Assembly (NCBI RefSeq): GCF_016862995.1
Contig: NZ_BOOA01000051.1
Location: forward strand, 1 to 63,991
Direction: 5' to 3'
Source: Acrocarpospora phusangensis
GTDB lineage: Bacteria; Actinomycetota; Actinomycetes; Streptosporangiales; Streptosporangiaceae
DNA: 63,991 bases
Positions within the stretch are counted from its first letter, which is position 1, and each line of letters begins with the position of its first letter. The position numbers and the translations under genes are program-made. Under the pieces are notes generated by a model, which saw nothing but the letters and a program-made list of their open reading frames with translations, ran no database searches and was not told the origin of the DNA. Below are positions 9,566-20,376 of the stretch, piece after piece.

Positions 9566-12500
9566 ATGACCGTCACACTCCCCGGACTGCTCCGGGCCCG
9601 GGCTGGTGAGCAACCCTCAAGAACGGCTCTGATCTGCGACGACAGTGTGAAGTTGAGCTTCGGGGAGTGGGACGAGCAGGCCGACGCCACCGCGTCCGCG
9701 CTACTCGGCCGGGGACTCGCGCCCGGGACCGGGTCGGCCTGCTGTTCGAGAACGACCGCTGGGCTGAGTACGCGGTCGCGTTCCTGGGCGTGCTCCGGGC
9801 CGGCGGAGTGGCGGTCCCGCTCCCAGCGCGGCAGTCCGAGGCCACCCTCCGCCTGATGATCGACGACTGCCAGGCCCGCTGGGTCCTGGACCAAGCGCTC
9901 CACGACACCCGCCGGACTCGGGCCGATGATCCGGACGTCCAAGATCCACAGATTGATCCGGGACGACCCAAGGCTGATCCCGGAGCCGACTCGACGGCAG
10001 GACCGAGAGTGGAGCCGGACAACGAGAAGAAGCCCACCCTCAATCCGGACGATCCCGCACAGATCCTCTACACGTCCGGGACGACCGGACGGCCGAAGGG
10101 CGTCGCGGCCAGTCACGCGAACCTGGCGTTCGGGCATCGGCCGCATCCCGCCCACCGGATGTTGTCGCATTCGGAGTATTTCCTGCACGCGTTCCCGATC
10201 GGGACGAACGCCGCGCAGATGATGCTCGTCAACACGCTCGTCGCGCACCCCACCGCGCTCGTCGCGTCCGTCTTCGACGCCGAACGTTTCTGCGCCGCGA
10301 TCGCGGAGCGCAGGGTCGGCACGGTGTTCGTGGTCCCCTCGATGGCCGCCGACCTGCTCAGTTCGGAGGCGTGGCGGCGACACGACCTGTCGTCGGTGCT
10401 CCTGCTCAGCTCGTCGGCCGACGCGCTCCCCCCGCACGTGGCGAGCGCGCTCCCGCGGGCCTTTCCCAAGGCCACGATCGTGAACTTCTACACCTCCACG
10501 GAGGCCGTACCCGCCCAGACCACCATGATCGTCGATCCGGCGCGCCCGCACTCGGTGGGCCGGGCGACCGAGTCCGGCGATCTCCGGATCGTCGGCGAGG
10601 ACGGGGAACCGGCCGCGACCGGGGAGGCCGGCGAGGTCTGGTTACGGGCTCCCGCCGCGCAGCGCTCCTACTACGGGGACCCCCAGGCGAGCGCGCGCGT
10701 GTTCCAGCGGGGCTGGACGCGCATGGGCGATCTCGGCTACCTCGACCGGGACGGATACCTCTACCTGGTCGGACGCGACTCCGACGTGATCAAGTCGGGA
10801 GGCCTGAAGGTCTCCGCGCCGCAGGTGGAGGCGGCGCTGCGGGAACATCCCGCGGTGGCCGAGGCCGCCGTGCTCGGCGTGCCGCACCCGGTGATGGGCG
10901 CGATGGTCGCCGCCGCCGTCGTGGCACGCGACCCGGTGAGCGCCGACGAGCTCAGGACCTTCCTGCACCAGCGCCTCGCCCGCAACGAGATCCCCACCCG
11001 GTACGCCTTCGTCGACCGCCTCCCCAGAAACGACCTGGGCAAGGTCGTCAAAGGCGAGCTGCGGGAGCTGTTCACCGCTCCGCGGAGCACCGGCGGACGG
11101 CCGCTGGAAACCCCGGAGCAGCACGCCCTGGCCCGGCTGTGGAGCGCGGTGCTCGGCCTGCCGGTGACGAGCCCGGACGACGACTTCTTCGCGCTGGGCG
11201 GCGACTCGCTCAAAGCCGCTCAACTCGCCACAAGGGCGGCGGTGGAGTTCGGCGTGGACGTGCCCGGCACCCTCGCCTTCGACCACCCGGTCTTGTCCGC
11301 ACAGGCCGTCCAGGTAGCCGCGGAACGCCCAGCGCGGAGCCCGGTTGATCCGGAGACTGCTCCGGCGGAGGGGGCGCTGTCCGGGGTCCAGGAGCATTGG
11401 TGGCGCTGGATGCACGCCACCGCCGAGACCCGGCACATGCCGCCCGTGCACGTCGCCGTGGAGATCGACGGCGACCTCGACGCGGACCTCCTGGATCGCT
11501 GCCTGACCGAGCTCACCATCAGGCACGAGGCCCTGCGCACCGTCTTCCGGGACGGCCGTGCCGTCGTCATGCCGGAATCCGGCGTACGCCTCACCCTGCA
11601 CGAAGCACGTGACGCTCAAGAAGCCGGTGACCTGGCCGCCGAGTTGGTCCGTGCGCCCTTCGACATCCGCCGGGGACCCCTGCTCCGCGCCGCCCTGATC
11701 CGCCTCCGCCGTGGGCGTACGGGTGGCGCGGCAGAACCCGCCGCCGGTGGTGGCCGTTTTCGGGATTGCGGCCCCACCGGCGGCGTGAGTTCCGCCGTCC
11801 TCGTCCTGGCGGCCCACCACATGGTCTTCGACGGGTGGTCGGCCGGGGTGCTCCTGCGCGAACTGGGCGTGCTCTATTCCGCCTTCGCGCATGACGCCCC
11901 TTCCCCCCTGCCGACTCCGTCCCCGTACGCCGACTTCGTCGCCTTCGAGCACCGCGAATGGCACCGGACCCGCGACCACTGGACGGCCACCCTGGCGGGC
12001 GCCCCGCGTACGCTCCCGGACCTTCCCGGCCGCGCCCCCGACGTGACCAGGTGCGCCGCCATCGCCCACGAGTTCCCCGTCGATCCCGTACGGGACCTGG
12101 CCGTCCGCCGCAACGCGACCCCCGCCATGGTCCTGGCCGCCGCCTGGGCCGTCACGCTGGGCGCCTGGGCGGGCTCCCCCGAGGTCGTCCTGGCCACTCC
12201 CGTCACCGGCCGTTCCCGTCCCGAGTTCGACGCCACGGTCGGCTGCCTGTTCCGCTGGAACCTCCTGCGCGTCCCCGTCGCCGGCGACGTCATCGCCCAC
12301 GTACGGCAGGCCGCCCTCACCGCGGGCGAGCACCAGTTCCACAACTTCGCCCGCCTGCACGACCTGGTGCCCTACCCGGCGTACTTCCGTTTCGAGAGCT
12401 GGGGCCGCCCCGCCCACCTCCCCGGGCTGCCGTCCCGGGAGTTCGCCGTCCCCGCCGGCCCGATCATGGAATGGCGGCTGGCCGACGACGACCCCGACAC

Positions 12501-12642
12501 CCATCCGCCCGAACTGCTCGTCACCGAGCACCCCGACGGCTCCCTGACCGGCTCGATGATCTACAACAGGCACGCCTACCGCACGCCGGACATGAGCCGG
12601 CTCGCCACCGCCTTCACCGAGACGATCACCCGGCTGACCTGA
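9566..12642 (+). CDS. NRPS A-T-C protein, acyl/aryl-type adenylation, apparent frameshift
   Basis: The start at ATG 9566 follows GAGAGG and reads MTVTLPGLLRARAGEQPSR in one frame up to LAPG. Near 9725-9728 (cccgggacc) homology jumps to the -1 frame (DRVGLLFENDRWAEYA), which then stays open to 12642. One extra G in the GGG run would restore LAPGDRVGLLFEND. The long part contains a CoA-ligase-like A domain (LYTSGTTGRPKG, NFYTSTEA, LVGRDSDVIKSGGLK), a carrier domain (FALGGDSLKAAQLA) and a C-terminal condensation domain (AAHHMVFDGWS). The A domain looks like those activating carboxylic acids without an amino group, so it may load a starter acid. Whether the frameshift is real or a sequencing error cannot be told from here; if real the protein is broken. 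The stop abuts the convergent permease stop. Confidence 0.8.
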
Positions 12643-13428
12643 TCAGGCGGTCAGCAGGCGCCGCCACCTGCGGCGGGCCAGCAGGAAGCAGACCAGGCCC
12701 ACCGCGGCCAGATACCCGGCGTTCCCCAGCAGCCCCGGCCCCACCTGGCCGAGCGCGGGCCCGCGCACCAGCTCGATGGCGTGATAGAGCGGCAGCGCCC
12801 GCACCACGGCCGCCACCGGCTCGGGATAGACCGTCACCGGATAGAAGGTGGTGGCGAACAGGAACATCGGCAGCATGACCAGCTGCATGTACTGGAAATC
12901 ACTCCATCCGCGCACATACCCGGCGGTGAGGAAGCCCGCCGCGCCGAACGTGAACGCGATGAGCAGCCCTGCGGGCACGGCCAGCAGCACCCAGGGCGAG
13001 GTCACCAGGCCGAGGGCGGTGACCACGGCCAGGAAGCCGAGCCCGGTGATGAGGCCGCGCAGCATGCCCCAGGCGATCTCCCCCAGCACCAGGCCGGAGA
13101 CCGTGATCGGCGTCACGGCCAGCGAATGGTAGAACCGGTCGAAGGCGAACTTCGCGTACGCGGTCTGGGTGGTCTCCTCCAGCGCGCTGTTCATCACCGC
13201 CGTGGCCAGCAGCGCCGGCGCGACGAACGCCGCGTACGGAACCTCCACCCCCGGCACCTCCCCCACCAGCCCGCCGATGCCCACCCCGATCGCCAGCAGG
13301 TAGAGGATCGGCTCGAAGACCGAGAACAGCGCCATCGTCCACGGGCTGCCGCCCTTGTGCACCCAGAGGTTGCGCAGCACCACCAGGTGGGCGCCGCCGG
13401 CCGGCGGGAGCGCGATGCGGTCGTTCAT
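12643..13428 (-). CDS. ABC-2 type exporter permease (DrrB-like), second copy
   Basis: A 261-residue membrane protein starting at ATG 13428, which overlaps the preceding permease stop as ATGA. About six hydrophobic segments are visible: LFSVFEPILYLLAIGVGIG, VAPALLATAVMNSA, a GLITGLGFLAVVTALG stretch, and FLFATTFYPVTVYPEPVAAV. The arrangement is that of ABC-2 membrane subunits of drug and natural-product exporters. It is the third gene of an ATPase-permease-permease set. It probably forms a heterodimer with the adjacent permease and exports the peptide made by the neighbouring NRPS, which is inference from proximity. It is convergent with the A-T-C gene with no bases between the stops. Confidence 0.88.
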   Translation of the reverse strand: MNDRIALPPAGGAHLVVLRNLWVHKGGSPWTMALFSVFEPILYLLAIGVGIGGLVGEVPGVEVPYAAFVAPALLATAVMNSALEETTQTAYAKFAFDRFYHSLAVTPITVSGLVLGEIAWGMLRGLITGLGFLAVVTALGLVTSPWVLLAVPAGLLIAFTFGAAGFLTAGYVRGWSDFQYMQLVMLPMFLFATTFYPVTVYPEPVAAVVRALPLYHAIELVRGPALGQVGPGLLGNAGYLAAVGLVCFLLARRRWRRLLTA

Positions 13429-14213
13429 GCGTGCAGACACCGCCGGAAGGTCACGCGCGCGACCAGGACCCCGGCCACGCAGCAGAGGGTCAGATAGCCG
13501 GCGTGGAGCAGGCTCGTGCCGGGCGTCGCCGTGCCCAGCGCCAGCGCCCGGCACAGGTCCACGCCGTGCCAGAGCGGCAGCGCGTACGCGACCGCGCGCA
13601 GCGGCCCCGGCAGCTGGGTGACCGAGAAGAAGGTCCCCGAGAACAGGTACATGGGCATGACCACGAACCGGAACACGGTGTTGAGCTGCGGGAAGTCGGA
13701 CACGGTGACCGCCCAGGCGGCCAGCGGTGCGGCGAACGCCAGCCCGGTCAGGGTGGCCGCGAGCGTCACCGCCAGGGCCACGCCGACGCTGCCGGTCAGC
13801 CCGAACAGCGCCATCACCACGACGAAGGCCGCCGCGCTGAGCATGAGCCGGAGCGTGATGAACATCAGGTGCCCGGCCAGGATGTGCCCCGGTTCGAGTG
13901 GAGTCGCCGCGGCCGTCGAGTAGATCCGCTCCCGCCGCAGCGCGCTGTTGACCTTGAACCCGGCCTCCACGAAGGCGTTCTGCAGCGTGGCCGCGGCCAG
14001 CAGCCCCGGCGCGAAGAACGCCAGGTACGACGCCCCTTCCACGGTGCCCTCGACCAGGGTGCCGAGCCCGGCCCCGATCGCCAGCAGGAACAGGATCGGG
14101 TTGGCGACGCTCACCACGATCGTGCCCCGCCAGGTCCGCCGGTAGCGCACCAGCCAGTACGCCAGCGCCCGGAACGCCATCCCCGCCCCACCCCCCGAAT
14201 CCCGAAATTTCAT
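13425..14213 (-). CDS. ABC-2 type exporter permease (DrrB-like), first copy
   Basis: A 262-residue membrane protein. The start taken is ATG 14213, two bases after the ATPase stop; an internal ATG at 14180 with a G-rich sequence in front is also possible and would remove eleven residues. Hydrophobic segments include TIVVSVANPILFLLAIGAG, FFAPGLLAAATLQNAF, AAFVVVMALFGLTG and VVMPMYLFSGTFFSVTQLPG, the usual ABC-2 permease pattern. It is related to the downstream permease, so the pair probably arose by duplication and acts with the ATPase encoded just upstream. Confidence 0.87.
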   Translation of the reverse strand: MKFRDSGGGAGMAFRALAYWLVRYRRTWRGTIVVSVANPILFLLAIGAGLGTLVEGTVEGASYLAFFAPGLLAAATLQNAFVEAGFKVNSALRRERIYSTAAATPLEPGHILAGHLMFITLRLMLSAAAFVVVMALFGLTGSVGVALAVTLAATLTGLAFAAPLAAWAVTVSDFPQLNTVFRFVVMPMYLFSGTFFSVTQLPGPLRAVAYALPLWHGVDLCRALALGTATPGTSLLHAGYLTLCCVAGVLVARVTFRRCLHA

Positions 14214-14215
14214 GC

Positions 14216-15147
<932 letters not shown>

Positions 15148-15160
<13 letters not shown>

Positions 15161-16680
15161 ACCGCTGTGTCGGACGGCAGCTCGTCGCCTTCCAGCGGGC
15201 CGCTGGCGAGCAGGACGGTCTCGTGGGGCGGGAGCCGTACCGGGTCGGAACCGAGGTTGACGACGCAGGTCACACCGGAGTCGCGGGTGAAGGCGAGCAC
15301 CTCGGGGGCGGAGTCGAGCCAGGTCAGGGTGCCGTCGCCGAGGTGTTCGCGGCGCAGGGCGAGCGCGTTGCGGTAGAGGGTGAGCATGGAGCCGAGGTCC
15401 TGGGACTGGGCTTCGGCGGTGAGCTTGTTCCACGCCTCCGGCTGGGGCAGCCACGGCTCGCCGGTGCCGAACCCGAACGGCGGCTCGCCGCCGGACCAGG
15501 GCAGCGGCACGCGGCAGCCGTCGCGGCCGGGCACGGTGTGGCCGGAACGGTGGTAGATCGGGTCCTGGCGCAGCTCGTCGGGGATGTCGTCCACCTCGGG
15601 CAGGCCCAGTTCCTCGCCCTGGTAAATGTAGACGCCGCCGGGCAGCGCCATCGCCAGCAGCGCGGCCGCGCGCGAGCGCCGGTAGCCCAGCTCCAGGTCG
15701 GAGGGCACGCCGTCGCGGCGGGCGCCGTGGTCCCAGGAGGTGTCCTCGCGGCCGTAGCGGGTGACCACCCGGGCCACGTCGTGGTTGGAGAGCACCCAGG
15801 TGGGCGGCGCGCCGAGCGGGATGTGGGTCTCCATCGTCTCCTCGATGGAGCGGCGCAGCGCGGCCGGGTCCCACGGGCAGGCCAGGAAGTCGAAGTTGAA
15901 GGCGGTGTGCATCTCGTCGGGGCGCAGGTAGCGGGCGAACCGCTCCTGGTCGGGGAACCAGACCTCGCCGATGAAGATGCGCTCGTCGTACTCCTCGGCG
16001 ACGCGGCGCCAGCTGCGGTAGACGTCGTGCACGCCCGGCTGGTCGGTGTAGCCGTCGGGGTCGCCGCCGTCGAAGTCCTTCACGAGTACGGCGGCCGAGT
16101 CGATCCGGATGCCGTCCACGCCCCGGTCGAACCAGAAGCGCAGCACGTCGTGGAACTCCTGGTGCACCTCCGGGTTGGTCCAGTTGAAGTCCGGCTGCTC
16201 CGGGGCGAACAGGTGCAGGTACCACTGCCCGTCGGGCACCTGCGACCAGGCGGGGCCGCCGAAGATGGACTTCCAGTCGCCGGGCTCGTCCTGGAACCAG
16301 AACCGGTTCCTCGCCGCGGATCCCGGACCGGCCGCCAGCGCCTCCTGGAACCACGCGCTCCGGTCGGAGCTGTGGTTGGGCACCACGTCGATGATGACCT
16401 TGATGCCCAGCTCGTGGGCCTCCTGGATGAACTTCTCCGCCTCCTCCAGGGTGCCGAAGGACGGCTCGATGTCCCGGTAGTCGGCGACGTCGTAGCCGCC
16501 GTCCGCCATCGGGGAGGGGTACCAGGGGGTGAGCCAGACGGCGTTGACACCGAGGTCGGCGAGATACGGCAGGCGACTCCGCAGACCGGCGAGGTCGCCG
16601 ATGCCGTCGCCGTTGCCGTCGGCGAAGCTGCGCGGGTAGACCTGGTAAATCGCGGCCCCCCGCCACCACGTTTCGGGCAT
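15148..16680 (-). CDS. aglA: GH13 alpha-glucosidase
   Basis: A 510-residue cytoplasmic glycosidase of the alpha-amylase superfamily. The motifs WWRGAAIYQVYPRSFADGNG, DVVPNHSSD, GIRIDSA (nucleophile Asp194), FIGEVW (acid/base Glu239) and LSNHD (Asp301) are complete, and the length fits alpha-glucosidase and oligo-1,6-glucosidase enzymes. There is no signal peptide. It should hydrolyse alpha-linked gluco-oligosaccharides taken up by the transporter encoded just upstream. It is the fourth gene after malE-, malF- and malG-like genes, 43 bases behind malG, with AGGAG-like bases close to the ATG. The 3' end overlaps the exporter ATPase gene. Confidence 0.93.
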
Positions 16681-16723
16681 GCTGGAAACAACTCCTTAAG
16701 GGTTGGGAATGCGGTCGGGTGGT

Positions 16724-17698
16724 TCAGCCCTTGAGGCTGCCCGCCGTGAGACCGGCCATGATGCTGCGCTGGAAGATGAGAAAGACCACGATCGCCGGGA
16801 CACTCGCGATGAAGAGCGCGGCAATCAGGACATTCTGCGGCATTTGGGCCGAAAGTGAGGAAATGCCGACACTGATCGACATCTTCTCGCTATCCGGCAG
16901 CACCAGGAGCGGCCACACGAAGTCCTTCCAGACGTTGACCACGGCGAGGATGGAGACCACGCCGATGATCGGCCGGGACACCGGCAGGACGACCGACCAC
17001 AGGATCCGCAGCGGCGAGGCCCCGTCGATCTGGGCCGCCTCCAGCAGTTCGCGTGGAATCGAGTCGAAGAATCGTTTGAGCAGGAAGATGAAGAACCCGT
17101 TGGCCACCGCCGGCAGCCAGATGGCCCACGGCGTGTTCAGCAGATTCCACCCCAGGATGGGCAGGTCCTTGACCGTCAGGTAGGCCGGCAGCAGGATCAC
17201 CGTCGGCGGGATCATCAGCGTGGACAGCATCAGCGCCAGCACGAGCTTGCCCAGCACCGGCCGCAGCTTGGACAGCGCGTAGGCCGCCGCCACGTCGAAG
17301 GCCAGCGTGAACAGCCACGCCCCGGCCGCGTAGAGCAGGGTGTTCCGCAGGAACAGCCCCAGATCCAGCAGATCCCACGCCTCCGCCCAGACCCCCCAGT
17401 TCAGCGTCTCGGGGAAGAACGTGGGCGGCACCTGGGCCAGCTCCTCGGGCGACTTCATCGCGCCGGTGAACATCCAGTAGAGCGGGAACACGAACGCCGC
17501 CGTGAAGGTGACGAGCACGAAGCTCATCACCACCCAGTAGATGATCTTTCCCCGGGTGGTGGTCAGCGTGTGCGGCGAGACCAGGCCGCGGAACTGGGGG
17601 CCCTCCCGCCTCCGGCGGGGCCGGCGCGTCCGCTGCGGGGTCGGCGCGGACGTGACCGGCCGCGTCGTGGCGCGGTCCCGCACAGTGCTGTACGACAT
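16724..17698 (-). CDS. malG: Maltose-type ABC importer permease MalG
   Basis: A 324-residue inner-membrane permease. The start ATG 17698 is preceded by AGGAGGGG at good spacing. A basic N-terminal tail of about 50 residues precedes six membrane segments. The EAA loop that docks the ATPase reads EAAQIDGASPLRILWSVVLP, as in MalG proteins. It lies 13 bases behind malF and upstream of aglA. No ATPase gene is in this operon, so it must borrow one, as Streptomyces transporters do from MsiK; the SugC-like protein at 41895-42977 is a candidate. Confidence 0.92.
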   Translation of the reverse strand: MSYSTVRDRATTRPVTSAPTPQRTRRPRRRREGPQFRGLVSPHTLTTTRGKIIYWVVMSFVLVTFTAAFVFPLYWMFTGAMKSPEELAQVPPTFFPETLNWGVWAEAWDLLDLGLFLRNTLLYAAGAWLFTLAFDVAAAYALSKLRPVLGKLVLALMLSTLMIPPTVILLPAYLTVKDLPILGWNLLNTPWAIWLPAVANGFFIFLLKRFFDSIPRELLEAAQIDGASPLRILWSVVLPVSRPIIGVVSILAVVNVWKDFVWPLLVLPDSEKMSISVGISSLSAQMPQNVLIAALFIASVPAIVVFLIFQRSIMAGLTAGSLKG

Positions 17699-17711
17699 GC
17701 GCCCCTCCTCT

Positions 17712-18626
17712 CTAGGTCCGGTCCCGCGAGACACGCAGGTAGACGGCGGAGAACACGATCAGCACCAGCATGAGCATCAGGCCCAGCGCGCCGCCGCCAC
17801 CCCAGTTCCCGAAGCTGAACGCGTACTGGTACATGAGGTACGCGACGGTGACGGTGCCGTTCTCCGGCCCGCCGCCGGTCAACAGGAACGGCTCGATGAA
17901 GACCTGCATGGTGGCCACGATCTGCAGCAGCAGCATCACCAGCAGGATGAGCTTGGTCTGCGGGATGGTCACGTGCCAGACCCGCTTGAACAGGCCGGCG
18001 CCGTCCAGCTCCGCGGCCTCGTAGAGCTCGCTCGGGATGCTCTGCAGCGCGGCCAGGTAGATCAGCGTGCCGGTGCCCAGGTTCATCCAGGTGGAGACGA
18101 TCACCAGCGAGAGCAGCGCGGTGTCGGTGGAGTCCAGCCAGGCCAGCGGGCCCAGGCCGAACACGTCCAGCGCCTGGTTGAACAGGCCGGCGCCCGGGTC
18201 GTAGAACCACTTGAACAGCAGCACGGCCACCGCCGGCGGGAGCATCACCGGAAGGTAGACCACCAGGCGCAGGTACGACCGCGCGTGCCGCAGCTCGTTC
18301 AGCACGATCGCGAACACGAACGGCACCAGGTAACCGAAGACGAGCGCGAGCAGGGTGAACATCGCGGTGTTCGCCCAGGCGGACACGAACGCCGAGTCGT
18401 CGATGACCGTCGCGAAGTTCTCGAAGCCCACCCACTCCGGCGGGTCGATGAAGTTCGTCTTCTGGAAACTCAGAATGAACTCCCGGATCATCGGATACCA
18501 GGAGAAGAAGGCGAAGCAGATCAGTGCCCCGCTGAGAAACCCGTAGGCCGTCAGGTTCCGGCTGACCGAGCGCCGTGTCGCCCCGGGGGACCGCCGCCGC
18601 GATCCCTTCACGGTCATTGTGCTCAT
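17712..18626 (-). CDS. malF: Maltose-type ABC importer permease MalF
   Basis: A 304-residue permease with six membrane segments and the EAA loop EAAELDGAGLFKRVWHVTIP. The start ATG 18626 was preferred over an ATG 21 bases upstream because GGGAG lies nine bases ahead. It partners MalG in the transmembrane channel of an alpha-glucoside importer. The gene is 68 bases behind the binding-protein gene and 13 bases ahead of malG, a normal operon layout. Confidence 0.92.
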   Translation of the reverse strand: MSTMTVKGSRRRSPGATRRSVSRNLTAYGFLSGALICFAFFSWYPMIREFILSFQKTNFIDPPEWVGFENFATVIDDSAFVSAWANTAMFTLLALVFGYLVPFVFAIVLNELRHARSYLRLVVYLPVMLPPAVAVLLFKWFYDPGAGLFNQALDVFGLGPLAWLDSTDTALLSLVIVSTWMNLGTGTLIYLAALQSIPSELYEAAELDGAGLFKRVWHVTIPQTKLILLVMLLLQIVATMQVFIEPFLLTGGGPENGTVTVAYLMYQYAFSFGNWGGGGALGLMLMLVLIVFSAVYLRVSRDRT

Positions 18627-18694
18627 CGGATGGCTCCCGATCTCCAAGTGAGTGTCGGGGGCCGGCCACGAACGGCCGGCCCCCGGTTGTCAGG

Positions 18695-20074
18695 TCAGCC
18701 CGCTGCCAGCAGCTTGTTGACCTTCGACTCGGCGTCGGCGAGGAGCTCGTCGACGTTCGCGTCCTCGCGGGTCAGGACCGCCGACATCGCGGTGTCGAGG
18801 ATGGCGTAGATCTCCTGGGCCTTCGGCGGCTCCAGCTTGAACTGCACCGTCTTGGCGGCCTCGACGTACGGGGCGAAGTGGGCGACCGGGACGTTGGCGA
18901 ACTGCTCGCGCTGGGCGTTGATCTCCGTGCCGGGGGCGGCGGGGCCGTACAGGTCGGTGGTGGGCAGGCCCACCGGGGTGCCGTCCTTGGCCGCGCGCTC
19001 GTAGTTGAACTGGCCCTGGCCGGGGGTCAGGAAGCGGAAGTCCAGCCAGAGCAGGCCGGCCTTGATCTGCTCGGGGGTGGCCTTCGGGTTGAACATGTAG
19101 CCGTCGCCGCCGCTCAGGGAGGCGGTGGACTCGGGCAGCGCGGTGACGCCGTAGTCCTCGAACTTGCCCTTGAAGTCGTTGTTGACGGCCTGCACCACGT
19201 CCGGGGCGCCGATCATCATGCCGAGCTTGCCCGCGCCCATCATCCGCATCAGGTCTTCCCAGCGGTGGAGCTGCTTGGTGCCCATGCTGTTGTCGGTCCA
19301 GCGCATGGTCTTCAGGTTCTCCAGCACGGCCTTGCCCTGCGGGCTGTTGAACGCCGCGGTCTTGCCGTCGGCGCTCACCACGTCGCCGCCGCGGCCGTAG
19401 ATGGAGGACGTGAAGTGCCAGCCGCCGGTGTTGCCGGCGCTGTACTCGCCGTAGCCGACGTAGCCGGCGCCGAGCGCGCTGATCTTCTTGGCGGCGTCCT
19501 GGACCTCGGCCCAGGTCTTGGGCGGCATGTCCGGGTTGAGGCCGGCCTGGGTGAAGAGCTTGCGGTTGTAGACCAGGCCGGTGCCGTAGTTGGTGCGCGG
19601 GATGCCGTACACCTTCTCGCCGTCCTTGAAGATGCTCATGACGTCCTGGCGGAGCTCGCCGACCTTCGGCACCTCGCTCAGGTACTGGCTGATGTCAGCC
19701 GCCTGACCCGCCTGAATGATCTTCCGTACGTCCGTGTAGTAGACGTAGAACAGGTCCTCCATCTCGCCGCCGGCGAGCTTGGCCTGGAAGGTCTCCGGGA
19801 CGATGCAGGGGAACGCGTCCTTGCTCTCGATCGTGATGTGCGGGTACTGCGCCTGGAACGCCGTGACGTCGGCGTCCCACTGAGCGCGCTCCTTGGGGTT
19901 CGTCTTCGGCGGCTGGCAGCCGACGCTGATCGTCACCGGAGCGGCGGCGGCGGGGGCGGCCGAACCGGAGGCGGCCTGGGTGGGGGCAGCGGCCGGCTCC
20001 TCGGCGCCACACGCCGCGGCGGCCAGGACGAGTCCGGCCGCGGCGAACACTGTCGCGATCTTTCGGGATTGCAT
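18695..20074 (-). CDS. malE: Extracellular sugar-binding lipoprotein MalE-like
   Basis: A 459-residue solute-binding protein. The start ATG 20074 has AGGAGGG ahead. The signal peptide ends in a lipobox-like LAAAAC, with Cys22 as the likely lipidated residue, followed by an Ala/Pro-rich linker. The mature part has the two-lobed family pattern (TNYGTGLVYNRKLFTQAGL, LPESTASLSGGDGYMFNPKA). It should capture maltose- or nigerose-type oligosaccharides and hand them to MalFG. Regulation is probably by the LacI-family protein encoded upstream, which ends in its own terminator, so this operon starts at a separate promoter near 20213-20241. Confidence 0.9.
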   Translation of the reverse strand: MQSRKIATVFAAAGLVLAAAACGAEEPAAAPTQAASGSAAPAAAAPVTISVGCQPPKTNPKERAQWDADVTAFQAQYPHITIESKDAFPCIVPETFQAKLAGGEMEDLFYVYYTDVRKIIQAGQAADISQYLSEVPKVGELRQDVMSIFKDGEKVYGIPRTNYGTGLVYNRKLFTQAGLNPDMPPKTWAEVQDAAKKISALGAGYVGYGEYSAGNTGGWHFTSSIYGRGGDVVSADGKTAAFNSPQGKAVLENLKTMRWTDNSMGTKQLHRWEDLMRMMGAGKLGMMIGAPDVVQAVNNDFKGKFEDYGVTALPESTASLSGGDGYMFNPKATPEQIKAGLLWLDFRFLTPGQGQFNYERAAKDGTPVGLPTTDLYGPAAPGTEINAQREQFANVPVAHFAPYVEAAKTVQFKLEPPKAQEIYAILDTAMSAVLTREDANVDELLADAESKVNKLLAAG

Positions 20075-20212
20075 GAATGTTTCCCTCCTGCCGTGGGTCG
20101 CCCACGACATCGTGAGAACACCAGTTCGGTGGTGGTGCCGTGTGAACGAGCCCCCGAGGTCCCGCTCGATGTAGTTGGGGTTACGAGATTGATTCGTTTA
20201 CCAGTTGCGAGA

Positions 20213-20241
20213 AACATACAGAGACGGACAATGCCTAGCAA
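20213..20241 (-). promoter_or_regulatory. Candidate promoter of malEFG-aglA
   Basis: On the minus strand a TTGCTA hexamer (20236-20241) and TATGTT (20213-20218) are separated by exactly 17 bases, upstream of the malE start at 20074. CTTGCTA and CTCGCAAC lie within or beside it and could be weak LacI-family half sites. Seen by eye only. Confidence 0.5.
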
Positions 20242-20322
20242 GAGGCCGTCACGCATGATGCAAAAAAGTGACAGGTGTCTGGACCCGGCGGAGAACCCGC
20301 AGGTCGGGCGGGCATACGAAAA

Positions 20323-20353
20323 GAGCCCGCGTCGCCGGAGGCGACGCGGGCTC
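20323..20353 (-). terminator. Intrinsic terminator of the LacI-family gene
   Basis: A perfect 14-bp stem (GAGCCCGCGTCGCC) with a 3-base loop is followed on the minus strand by TTTTCG. It lies 24 bases past the regulator stop and separates the regulator transcript from the malE operon. Confidence 0.9.
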
Positions 20354-20376
20354 GGGGTTGGGGAGGGGTCCGGGGG

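Noticed and set aside
9720-9735. Programmed ribosomal frameshift in the A-T-C gene
   Set aside because: No slippery heptamer or downstream structure recognised; a one-base deletion or sequencing error explains the change more simply.
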